This document shows positions 1 to 6,798 of a DNA stretch of 20,055 nucleotides, in pieces. Each line of letters opens with the position of its first letter. The first letter of the stretch is position 1. A model generated the notes under the pieces. It made no database searches and was not told where the DNA came from. It saw nothing but the letters and a program-made list of their open reading frames with translations. The DNA is from UMGS1474 sp050946775 (lineage in GTDB: Bacteria; Bacillota; Clostridia; Oscillospirales; Acutalibacteraceae), in contig JBMNVL010000026.1 of NCBI GenBank assembly GCA_050946775.1, positions 1 to 20,055 of the forward strand, written 5' to 3'. A program made the position numbers and the translations under genes.

Positions 1-399
1 CACGTCCGTCTTCTTTTGGGGCGTTTGCGGCGTCCAGCCCAGCTCCCGCAGGGAGGCGAGCACGTCGGCCGGCAGATCGGCTTCGCTGCCGCCGCCCAGC
101 TTCACGCACCAGTAGGCGGCGGTGCGGGCGGGATAGCTCTCCTCGACCCCGTCGTGGACCACGGCGATCCGGTCGCCGGTGGACAGGACGGGCAACACGT
201 CCGGCCGGGCGGTGAGCTCCACCACCGTGCTTCCGTCGACCAGCAGCACCTTGCCGTCGGCGGTCACCATCGCCCGTCCGGTCGACAGGGCGAATCCGCG
301 GGCGCTCATCACCGCCCAGCCGACGGCGAGGGCGATCACCAGCAGAAGGATCACACCGCCGACGATGCTTACCGGCAGGATCCATTTTCTCTTGCTCAT
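1..399 (-). CDS. Membrane-anchored protein of the sigma-factor operon (partial, C-terminus off the window)
   Basis: An open frame of 133 codons starts at the ATG complementary to 397-399 and runs off the left edge with no stop. A good ribosome site (AAAGGAG) sits just upstream. Residues 1-5 are basic (MSKRK), residues 7-31 are a single hydrophobic segment, and the rest is a soluble domain with a TADGKVLLVDGS stretch and a later VVHDGVEESYPAR stretch. This suggests a small exported or membrane-tethered domain facing outside. It is the third gene after the sigma factor and the probable anti-sigma factor, 19 bases from the latter, so it is probably co-transcribed and may take part in signal sensing. 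I do not recognise a named family. The gene is seen directly; the role is inferred only from context. Confidence 0.72.
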   Translation of the reverse strand, partial: MSKRKWILPVSIVGGVILLLVIALAVGWAVMSARGFALSTGRAMVTADGKVLLVDGSTVVELTARPDVLPVLSTGDRIAVVHDGVEESYPARTAAYWCVKLGGGSEADLPADVLASLRELGWTPQTPQKKTDV

Positions 400-418
400 G
401 GCGTTGCTCCTTTCGCTT

Positions 419-1036
419 TTACACCGGTTCGATCTGCAAAGGGTCAATGGTGAGAGCGGGAACGGCCGCGTCGGCGCGCTGCTGCTGCCCGACGCGCGTT
501 TGATCGAACCGGATCGTCAGTAGGCTGCCCGGCGGGTATCGGTCGGCGCCGTCGGTAAGGATCAAAACCTCTTCAACGCCCGCCAAAAGCTCGTTTCCGC
601 CGTCGTCGATAAGAACGGCGGTAAAGCCATCCTCCCTCCAGGTGACCAGCCGCACCGTCACCGTTTGCGTATGGGAGGATTGAACGGGGCCTGTGACGGC
701 TTCGTTTTCCACCGCGCCGGCGCCGTCGTCCGCGCCGTTTTGCCGCGTCAGATCACTCGCCTTGTCTTGAACGCTTTCAGCGACGCCGTCATCCGCGGGA
801 GATGCGTTTTCGGACGTCGAGGCGTTTTTGGCGGTGTCCGATGTTACGGCGAAGGGGCCGATGCCGATGGCGGCCATGGCGCCCACCCCCGCAAAGGCCA
901 CGACCGCCGCCGCGGCCAGCGCCGCCCAGCGTTTCCAGCGGATCACCTTCGGACGAGGCTGGCGCAGCCGGTCGACCTCCTCGATAAGATCGTCGTCCAA
1001 CAGCCCCAGCGCGTCGATCAGTCTGTCGCTCGTCAT
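419..1036 (-). CDS. Probable anti-sigma factor, single-pass membrane protein
   Basis: A 205-residue protein whose start overlaps the stop of the sigma-factor gene (ATGA), so the two are translationally coupled. Residues 1-30 are acidic and helical (DALGLLDDDLIEEVDRLRQ), like the cytoplasmic sigma-binding segment of many Firmicutes anti-sigma proteins. Residues 36-60 form one Ala/Val-rich membrane helix. The outer part begins with a low-complexity Ser/Asp/Ala/Asn linker (about 65-115) and ends in a small domain with a VLIDDGGNELLAGVEEVLILTDG stretch interrupted by no obvious catalytic motif. Position, topology and overlap all suggest an anti-sigma factor that holds the sigma factor at the membrane. 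There is no zinc-binding HxxxCxxC signature, so it is not of the ZAS class. The anti-sigma role is inferred from layout. Confidence 0.7.
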   Translation of the reverse strand: MTSDRLIDALGLLDDDLIEEVDRLRQPRPKVIRWKRWAALAAAAVVAFAGVGAMAAIGIGPFAVTSDTAKNASTSENASPADDGVAESVQDKASDLTRQNGADDGAGAVENEAVTGPVQSSHTQTVTVRLVTWREDGFTAVLIDDGGNELLAGVEEVLILTDGADRYPPGSLLTIRFDQTRVGQQQRADAAVPALTIDPLQIEPV

Positions 1037-1593
1037 ATCTCGATCCCTTCTTTTCGCAAGTACTCTTTCAACTGGCCGCGGACGCGAAACAGCAGGCTCT
1101 TGGCCGCCGATTCGCTGACGCCGCAGTAGGCGGCCACCTCCCGCAGCGGGTCGAGGTAATAGTATCGCCCGATAAAGACCCGGCGGGCGGTATCGGGCAG
1201 GGCGCGGACGAAGGCGCTCAACGCCTCACCCAGCGCCCGGTCGTCCAGCTCCCTTTCGGGATCTTCCCGTCCGCTGACGCACTCGCCCAACTCGTCCAGC
1301 GACAGGGCGTATTCCGAGCCCTGCCGTTTTTGCCGGTGGCGGTGGCGGTAGCGGTCGATGGCGATGCGGCGGGTCAGCTTGCCCAAAAAGGTGGACAACA
1401 CCTGCGGCCGATGGGGCGGCATGGATTCCCACGCCGCGAGATAGGTGTCGTTGACGCTCTCCCGGCTGTCCTCGTCGTTCGCCAGGATGTTGAAGGCGAC
1501 GCGGATCAGGTACCGCTCATAGCGCGCCTGCGTTTCGATAATGGCCGCCTCGTCCCGCTGCCAGTACAACGCGACGATCTCTTCGTCCAGCAT
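1033..1593 (-). CDS. ECF-like sigma-70 family RNA polymerase sigma factor
   Basis: A 186-residue protein. Residues about 20-90 match sigma region 2, with RYERYLIRVAFNIL, the acidic EDSRESVNDTYLAAW segment and the basic LTRRIAIDRYRHRHRQKR end that normally contacts the -10 element. Residues about 120-180 match region 4 (ALPDTARRVFIGRYYYL, then a helix-turn-helix with VAAYCGVSESAAKSLLFRVR). The size and the absence of regions 1 and 3 fit the ECF group. It is preceded by a strong ribosome site (AAGGAGG, 7 bases before the ATG) and by a sigma-A promoter at 1673-1701. It heads an operon with a coupled membrane protein that probably inhibits it. Its regulon is unknown; the lipid operon reading away from the same gap is one possible target. 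Confidence 0.9.
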   Translation of the reverse strand: MLDEEIVALYWQRDEAAIIETQARYERYLIRVAFNILANDEDSRESVNDTYLAAWESMPPHRPQVLSTFLGKLTRRIAIDRYRHRHRQKRQGSEYALSLDELGECVSGREDPERELDDRALGEALSAFVRALPDTARRVFIGRYYYLDPLREVAAYCGVSESAAKSLLFRVRGQLKEYLRKEGIEI

Positions 1594-1672
1594 GGAGCGA
1601 CCTCCTTCGCAAAACCGGTTTCAACCATCATCTCGTCAAAAATCGCCGACGGTTGCGCCGGATGTTTTTTTC

Positions 1673-1701
1673 ATTATACCATAGGGTGAGCGGGATGTCG
1701 A
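1673..1701 (-). promoter_or_regulatory. Sigma-A type promoter of the sigma-factor operon
   Basis: On the minus strand, a -35 of TCGACA (1696-1701) is followed by exactly 17 bases and a perfect TATAAT (1673-1678). It lies 80 bases upstream of the sigma-factor ATG. A housekeeping-type promoter suggests basal transcription by sigma-A rather than only self-activation. Confidence 0.72.
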
Positions 1702-1728
1702 ACGGGTGGATTTTCCTGTCGAAAAGCC

Positions 1729-1757
1729 TTGCTTTATGGCGGGGTATATGGTATCAT
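1729..1757 (+). promoter_or_regulatory. Sigma-A type promoter of the lipid/acyl operon
   Basis: TTGCTT (1729-1734), a 17-base spacer and TATCAT (1752-1757), preceded by a run of alternating TATATGG. The predicted transcript starts near 1764, so the operon's first gene must start downstream of that, which rules out the longer open frame from 1706. The leader to the ATG at 1829 is about 65 bases. The -35 box lies 27 bases from the -35 of the divergent sigma-factor promoter, so a single bound regulator could affect both. Confidence 0.6.
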
Positions 1758-1828
1758 ATCAAACAGTTATATTTACCGAAACGGGCGAACGCTTTTTTGG
1801 CATTTTACGAGGGGTGAACACACGGAAA

Positions 1829-3769
1829 ATGACCGATCGGGGACTGGGCGGACACCGCACCATCAACGCCTTTGTGCGAAATAAACTGGCCGCGCTGGAG
1901 CAGATGGACGTTTCGTTTTCGTCTTTGTTCACCCTGATGTTCCGGGAGCGGGACAACGTGATGTACGAGCGCAGCGCCGGCTACCGGATCGTCACCACCA
2001 CCTACGGGCAGGCGTATGACGAAAGTCTGCGGCTGGCCGGCGCGCTGAGGGAGCGGCTGGGCGATCTGCCGCCAAACGCCGTCGTCGGGCTGAGCATGGA
2101 CAACGGACCCGAATGGATCGAGGCGTTTTGGGCGATCCTGGCGGCCGGCTTTAGTCCGCTGCTGATCAACCGGCGTCTGCCGGCGCCGACGGTCGAGCGG
2201 GCGCTGGAGGACGCCGGCGCCAAAGCGGTGATCAGCGACGGGCAGACCTACGGGACGAACACCCTGCTTTTTTCCTCGCTGACGGCAGACGGGGCGTTTG
2301 TCCCCGGCGCTTTCGGCGACGCGATCTGGGCGATGTCGTCGGGAACGTCCGACCGGCTCAAGCTGTGCGCGTATTCCGCCGGGCAGATCGTCGAGCAGAT
2401 CCGGGAAAGCGCCCGGATCGTGCGGCGCTGCCGGGCGATCAAACGGCATTGCAACGGTCGGCTCAAGCTGCTGGACTTTTTGCCCTTTTACCATGTGTTC
2501 GGGCTGATTGCCGTTTATCTTTGGTTCGGCTTTTTCTCCCGCACCTTTGTCCATTTGCAGGATATGCAGCCGGCGACGGTGGTCAACACCATCCGGCGCC
2601 ACGGGGTCACCCATATTTTTGCCGTGCCGCTGTTTTGGGAGACCGTTTACCGGCAGGCGATGCGCACCGTTCACTCCCGCGGGGAAAAGGACGTGCGCCG
2701 TCTGCGTCGGGGACTGGCGATCAGCCGGGTGATCGGCGATTGGCCGCTGATCGGCGCCGCCTTTACCCGGCTGGCCTTTCGCCCGGTGCGGGAAGAGCTG
2801 TTCGGGGAGAGCATCCGCTTTCTCATCACCGGCGGCGGCGGGATCTCCCGCGAGGTGCTGGGCTTTTTCAACGCGATCGGCTACCGGCTGTGCAACGGAT
2901 ACGGGATGACCGAGATCGGCATCACGTCGGTGGAGCTTTCCTCCCGCAAAAAAACGCGCGCCGCCGGATACGTCGGCAAGCCGCTGTCCTTTGCTCAATA
3001 CCGGATCAATGAGAACGGCGAACTGCTGGTGCGCGGCCGGGCGACCGCCTGCCGCATCCTGGAGGGCGGCGTGCAGCGCCCGGCGGCGGAATGGTATCCC
3101 ACCCGGGATCTGGCGGCGTCCCGCGGCGGGCGGTATCGTATTCTGGGCAGGCGGGACGACGTGGTCGTCGCCGCCAACGGGGAAAATCTCAACCCCGATC
3201 TGATCGAGCCGTATTTTACGATGGCAGACCTTGCCGGCGCGGCGCTGATCCGGGAAGACACGCCCGACGGCGTGCGGCCGGTGCTGCTTATATCGGTGCG
3301 CCGCACCCTGTCGGCCGACCGCTTCGCGGCGGTGGACGCCGGCGTGCGGGATACCGCCGCCAGGCTGGGACTGACCGGTCTGCTGGGGCGGATCGTCTAC
3401 GTGGCCGACCCGCTGATCGGCGAGCAGGAGTTCAAGGTCAACCGGGGAAAACTGGCCCGCCGGTTTGCCGCGGGAGAGCTGCGGATCCTCTCGCCCGACA
3501 GCTTTGCTGAGGAAAGCTCCGCCGCCGACGAGCGGCTGATCCGGCTGCGGGAGTTGTTTTCCGCCGCGCTGGGACGGCCGCCCGGGGAGATCCGGTTGGA
3601 CGCCGACTTCTTTTTGGACGAGGGCGGCACCAGTCTGGACTATTTTGCCCTGATCGCCCGCCTGCAGGAGGAATTCGGCGTCGCGTTCCCGAGTGAGGGC
3701 GGAAAGGGGCTCAACACCGTGGAAGGGCTGTACGCGTTCGTGCAAACAGGAGGCCGGGATGGGAATTGA
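1829..3769 (+). CDS. AMP-binding acyl-adenylating enzyme with C-terminal carrier (ACP) domain
   Basis: A 646-residue protein of the ANL (acyl-CoA synthetase/NRPS adenylation) superfamily. It should activate a carboxylic acid as its adenylate. Seen: N-terminal domain with a P-loop-like motif at 168-179 (AMSSGTSDRLKL, diverged from the usual TSGTTGxPKG but keeping a Lys); NGYGMTEIGI at 356-365; RD at 426-427; the hinge motif RRDDVVVAANGENLNP at 441-456; and the C-domain lysine in NRGK (K541). Residues 565-640 form a carrier domain with EGGTSLDYF, Ser602 being the expected phosphopantetheine site. The start is chosen at 1829 because GAGGGGTGA (1809-1817) lies 11 bases upstream and a promoter lies inside the longer frame; GTG at 1814 is an alternative. 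The fused carrier suggests that the acyl group is loaded in cis. First gene of the operon; it overlaps the next gene by 11 bases. Substrate unknown; long-chain fatty acid inferred from context. Confidence 0.88.
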   Translation: MTDRGLGGHRTINAFVRNKLAALEQMDVSFSSLFTLMFRERDNVMYERSAGYRIVTTTYGQAYDESLRLAGALRERLGDLPPNAVVGLSMDNGPEWIEAFWAILAAGFSPLLINRRLPAPTVERALEDAGAKAVISDGQTYGTNTLLFSSLTADGAFVPGAFGDAIWAMSSGTSDRLKLCAYSAGQIVEQIRESARIVRRCRAIKRHCNGRLKLLDFLPFYHVFGLIAVYLWFGFFSRTFVHLQDMQPATVVNTIRRHGVTHIFAVPLFWETVYRQAMRTVHSRGEKDVRRLRRGLAISRVIGDWPLIGAAFTRLAFRPVREELFGESIRFLITGGGGISREVLGFFNAIGYRLCNGYGMTEIGITSVELSSRKKTRAAGYVGKPLSFAQYRINENGELLVRGRATACRILEGGVQRPAAEWYPTRDLAASRGGRYRILGRRDDVVVAANGENLNPDLIEPYFTMADLAGAALIREDTPDGVRPVLLISVRRTLSADRFAAVDAGVRDTAARLGLTGLLGRIVYVADPLIGEQEFKVNRGKLARRFAAGELRILSPDSFAEESSAADERLIRLRELFSAALGRPPGEIRLDADFFLDEGGTSLDYFALIARLQEEFGVAFPSEGGKGLNTVEGLYAFVQTGGRDGN

Positions 3770-4403
3770 TCTTGTCAACTGGCTGGTGAAGATCACCGCC
3801 TGGCCGGTGCAATGGCTTTGTTTTCGCACCAAGGTCTATTACGAGGACCGCGCGGCGCAGTCCAGGCGGATCCGCGGCGCGGCCATCGTGATTTCCAACC
3901 ATACGGCGGTGTTCGACTACGCGGTGTATTTGTTCGTTTTCTTTTGGCGCACTTTGCGCTTTCAAATGGCGGAGGTGCTGTTTGAGAAAAAGCCGCTGGG
4001 ATGGCTGCTCAAGGGGCTGGGCGGGATCCGGGTGGATCGCGGCGCCTTTGATTTCGGGTTCGTTGCCCGCAGCCAAGAGGTGCTGCGCCGGGGCGGCGTG
4101 GTGGGGATCTTCCCCGAAAGCCGCCTGCCTCGCCCCGGGGAAGAACGCCCCTTGCCCTTCAAGACCAGCGCCGCGTATCTGGCGCTGAGCGCCGGCGTGC
4201 CGGTGATCCCGGTGGTCACCGACGGGAGCTATTTTCGGCTTCGCCGCGCGCGGGTGCTGATCGGCAAACCGCTGATGGCGGCCGATCTGATCGATCCCGA
4301 CCGGGACGATCGGGAAAATCTGCAAATCGTCACCGGGGCGCTGCGCGCCCGGGTGATAGAACTGGAGAGTCTGCTGCATGAGAAGACCCGTACCGCCCTG
4401 TGA
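3759..4403 (+). CDS. PlsC-like lysophospholipid acyltransferase (1)
   Basis: A 214-residue protein of the LPLAT/PlsC family, which transfers an acyl group from acyl-ACP or acyl-CoA to a lysophospholipid or similar alcohol at the membrane face. The catalytic NHxxxxD motif is intact (N47, H48, D53 in SNHTAVFD), followed by the acceptor-binding block FPES at 118-121 (FPEG in most members, with Ser in place of Gly) and GVPVIPVV at 146-153. A GGIRVDRGAFD block (88-98) matches family motif II. The ATG at 3759 has AGGAGG at 3748-3753 with 5-base spacing; a longer frame from 3693 lacks such a site. It overlaps the preceding gene by 11 bases and the next by 26, so co-translation is likely. The exact acyl acceptor cannot be read from sequence. 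Confidence 0.9.
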   Translation: MGIDLVNWLVKITAWPVQWLCFRTKVYYEDRAAQSRRIRGAAIVISNHTAVFDYAVYLFVFFWRTLRFQMAEVLFEKKPLGWLLKGLGGIRVDRGAFDFGFVARSQEVLRRGGVVGIFPESRLPRPGEERPLPFKTSAAYLALSAGVPVIPVVTDGSYFRLRRARVLIGKPLMAADLIDPDRDDRENLQIVTGALRARVIELESLLHEKTRTAL

Positions 4404-5061
4404 CAAGGCGATTTCCCCGCGTTATCTGTTTCATGACGTCGCCAAGGCGATCGCGGCGCTGCCGGGGCTTTTGTGGTTTCGTCCCCGGATCGTCTACGAA
4501 AGCGAACTGGCCAAAAAGCGGATCCGGGGCGGCGCGCTGGTGATCGCCAACCATATCGGGTTTTTCGACCCGGTCTATCTGCAATACGCCGTGTGGTACC
4601 GGCGGCACCATTTCGTTTGTCTGCAAAAATTCTTCGACGGGCCGCTCTGGTGGATGTTCAAGGGCTTTTTGTGCATCCCCATCGACAAGGACAACGTCCG
4701 TGTGGACACGTTTCGCCAGATCGTCGGGCATCTGCAAAGCGGGGAGATGGTCACCCTCTTTCCCGAAGGACAGGTCAACGACGGCAGCGGACAGCTCGCT
4801 TCCTTCAAAGCGGGGATGGTGCTCATGGCGCTGCAAAGCCAAAAGCCCATCGTGCCGGTTTACATCCACAAGCGCCGCCGGTTTTATCACCGGCTGGTGA
4901 TGGGCATCGGCGAGCCGGTGGATCCGGCCGCGGCCGGCGAAAAACTCACTATGCGCCAGATCAACGAAGCGGCGCGCCGATTGCAGGAAAAAGAGATCGC
5001 CTTGTCCCGGCTGGGGCAAAGCGCCAAGCAAGAAAAAGGAGGAGACACGCCATGTCCGTGA
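4378..5061 (+). CDS. PlsC-like lysophospholipid acyltransferase (2)
   Basis: A 227-residue second member of the PlsC/LPLAT family. NHxxxxD is present (N58, H59, D64 in ANHIGFFD), as are the canonical FPEG at 128-131, a GFLCIPIDKDN block near 96-106, and PIVPVYI after it. It is clearly related to the preceding gene but not a recent duplicate: the two differ through most of their length, and this one carries the canonical FPEG where the other has FPES. The start lies 26 bases inside the preceding gene, with GGAGAG upstream of the ATG. The end overlaps the next gene by 10 bases. Two tandem acyltransferases suggest either sequential acylation of two positions or two different acceptors; this is inferred. 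Confidence 0.9.
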   Translation: MRRPVPPCDKAISPRYLFHDVAKAIAALPGLLWFRPRIVYESELAKKRIRGGALVIANHIGFFDPVYLQYAVWYRRHHFVCLQKFFDGPLWWMFKGFLCIPIDKDNVRVDTFRQIVGHLQSGEMVTLFPEGQVNDGSGQLASFKAGMVLMALQSQKPIVPVYIHKRRRFYHRLVMGIGEPVDPAAAGEKLTMRQINEAARRLQEKEIALSRLGQSAKQEKGGDTPCP

Positions 5062-6560
5062 CCACCGCCAAACCGTTTGAAAGGTATATGAACGCCGATG
5101 AGCTGGCGAAATTGATCGAGGACGAATCGGTGTCGGCCATGTGGGCGCGCTGCGCGGCGGCTTACGCCGACCGCCCGGCGATCGTCGACGAAGGGGTGTC
5201 CCACACCTTCGGCGAAGTGGAACGGGACGCCGCCCGCCTGCGGGCGCTGCTGACCCCTTTTGCCGGAAAACGGGTAGGGCTGCTGGCCGCCAATTCCTAC
5301 GATTTCGTCAGGGGCTATCTGGCCGCCGTCACGGCGGGATGTACCGCCGTGATCCTGCCGGCGCAGCTTGACGCGGGGACGGTTTTCGGCTGCAGCATGA
5401 AATTCGGGATGGACGCGCTGATCTATCAGCCGGGGCTGGAGGAAAAGCTGGCGGCGGTAAAAGCCCGCCGTCCCGATCTGCCGCTGATTGCGGCCGACGC
5501 GGCCGGCGATGAATGCGCGCCGGTCGTCCCGGTAAAGCCGGAAACGCCCTGCGTCATCATGTTCACCGGCGGCACCACCGGCCAAAGCAAAGGCGCGCTG
5601 TTGTCCCATCGGGCGGTGATGCAGGGGACGGTCAACGGCTGCTACGGACTGAAGGATTTTTTCTTTCAGCGGTATCTGCTGGCCATCCCGCTGTCCCACG
5701 TCTTCGGGCTGATCCGCAATCTGATGACGGCGCTGTATACCGGCAGCACCCTGTGGATCTGCCGCAGCAACAAGGATATGTTCCGCGATATCGCCGTCTT
5801 CAAGCCGACCTTCCTGGTGGTGGTGCCGGCGCTGGCGGAAATGGCGCTGACCCTGTCCAAAAAATTCGGGCGCAATATGCTGGGCGAGGACATGCGGTAT
5901 ATCATCTGCGGCGCGGCCGCGGTGGCGCCGTATCTGGTGGGCGAATACGACCGGATGGGGATCGCCCTTTGTCCCGGCTACGGGCTGACCGAATCCGCCA
6001 ATCTGGTGTCGGGCAATCCGGCGTACCTTTCGAAGCCCGATTCGGTGGGCTTGCCCTATCCCAACCAGGAGCTCAAGCTGGTGGACGGCGAACTGTGGAT
6101 CAAAGGGAAAAACGTGATGGACGGCTACGTCGGGGAAGAGGAGCCGTCGTTTGAGGACGGATGGTTTCGCACCGGCGATCTGGCGCGGTTCGACGAGGAC
6201 GGGTTTTTGTATATCACCGGCCGGATCAAGGAGATCATCGTGCTGCCCAACGGCGAAAACGTGTCGCCCGCCGAGGTCGAGGCCCGCTTCAACGCCCTGC
6301 CCTGCGTGCAGGATTCCCAGGTGTTCGCTGCGCGCAGCGACGCCGGCGGATCCATTCTCGCGCTGGAGGTGGTGCCCCGCCTGACCGCCCTCAAGGATCT
6401 GCCGCCCGAGCAGATCAAGCCCTATATTCTGGAGCGTTTGGCCGAGGTCAACCGGACGCTGCCCGGCTATCAGCGGGTCAGCCGGATGACGGTGCGGGAT
6501 ACCGATTTCGAGCGGACGCCCAGCATGAAGATTGTGAGATACAAAGATGAGCAGAACTGA
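5052..6560 (+). CDS. AMP-binding acyl-CoA/acyl-ACP ligase
   Basis: A 502-residue, complete ANL-superfamily ligase. All core motifs are canonical: FTGGTTGQSKG at 171-181 (phosphate-binding loop), GYGLTES at 309-315, WFRTGD at 371-376, the hinge GRIKEIIVLPNGENVSP at 390-406, and TPSMKI with the catalytic Lys493 near the C-terminus. The length and the YGLTES form fit fatty-acyl or aryl ligases rather than NRPS modules. It has no fused carrier domain but is followed, with a 14-base overlap, by a free acyl carrier protein, so acyl-ACP synthetase activity is the natural inference. The ATG at 5052 follows AAAGGAGGAG with suitable spacing; the much longer frame opening at 4473 is only readthrough of an open frame inside the upstream gene. 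An acyl-CoA product remains possible. Confidence 0.9.
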   Translation: MSVTTAKPFERYMNADELAKLIEDESVSAMWARCAAAYADRPAIVDEGVSHTFGEVERDAARLRALLTPFAGKRVGLLAANSYDFVRGYLAAVTAGCTAVILPAQLDAGTVFGCSMKFGMDALIYQPGLEEKLAAVKARRPDLPLIAADAAGDECAPVVPVKPETPCVIMFTGGTTGQSKGALLSHRAVMQGTVNGCYGLKDFFFQRYLLAIPLSHVFGLIRNLMTALYTGSTLWICRSNKDMFRDIAVFKPTFLVVVPALAEMALTLSKKFGRNMLGEDMRYIICGAAAVAPYLVGEYDRMGIALCPGYGLTESANLVSGNPAYLSKPDSVGLPYPNQELKLVDGELWIKGKNVMDGYVGEEEPSFEDGWFRTGDLARFDEDGFLYITGRIKEIIVLPNGENVSPAEVEARFNALPCVQDSQVFAARSDAGGSILALEVVPRLTALKDLPPEQIKPYILERLAEVNRTLPGYQRVSRMTVRDTDFERTPSMKIVRYKDEQN

Positions 6561-6798
6561 GATTTTGGAAAAGCTGGAGGATATCCTGCGCGCCGCCAAC
6601 GATCTGCCGCCCGACGCGCCGCTGGATTATTCCGAAAACGCCCGGCTGACGACCGATCTGGGACTGACCTCGGTCAGCATCCTGTTTTTGGTGATCGCCG
6701 TGGAGGAGGAATTCGGCATCCGGTTCGACGACGTCGGGGTGACGGATTTTGAAACGGTGGGCGACGTCGTCGCCTATATCGAAAGGAAACGCGTATGA
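6547..6798 (+). CDS. Acyl carrier protein
   Basis: An 83-residue acidic protein with the four-helix ACP pattern. Helix 1 is EILEKLEDILRAAN; the phosphopantetheine serine is Ser42 in DLGLTSVSIL, with LTS in place of the usual DSL; helix 2 follows (SILFLVIAVEEEFGIRF), and DFETVGDVVAYIERK closes the fold. The altered DSL-to-LTS motif marks it as a specialised carrier rather than the fatty-acid synthase AcpP. It overlaps the ligase gene by 14 bases and the next gene (which encodes a phosphopantetheinyl transferase domain) by 4, so carrier, loading enzyme and activating enzyme are made together. The apo form would be inert until modified by a PPTase, most simply the neighbour's. Confidence 0.93.
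   Translation: MSRTEILEKLEDILRAANDLPPDAPLDYSENARLTTDLGLTSVSILFLVIAVEEEFGIRFDDVGVTDFETVGDVVAYIERKRV

Noticed and set aside
1706..1828. Longer start for the first ligase
   Set aside because: A good promoter (1729-1757) lies inside this stretch, and no ribosome site precedes 1706.
1805..3832. Long minus-strand open frame opposite the first ligase gene
   Set aside because: Same composition artefact, and it spans the end of one real gene and the start of the next. No motif and no ribosome site.
4473..5051. N-terminal extension of the second ligase frame
   Set aside because: The frame is open upstream only because it overlaps the second acyltransferase in another frame. The translation is Arg/Pro-rich, and the ATG at 5052 has a strong ribosome site.
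4887..6599. Long minus-strand open frame opposite the second ligase
   Set aside because: Antisense shadow of a gene with every ANL motif intact.
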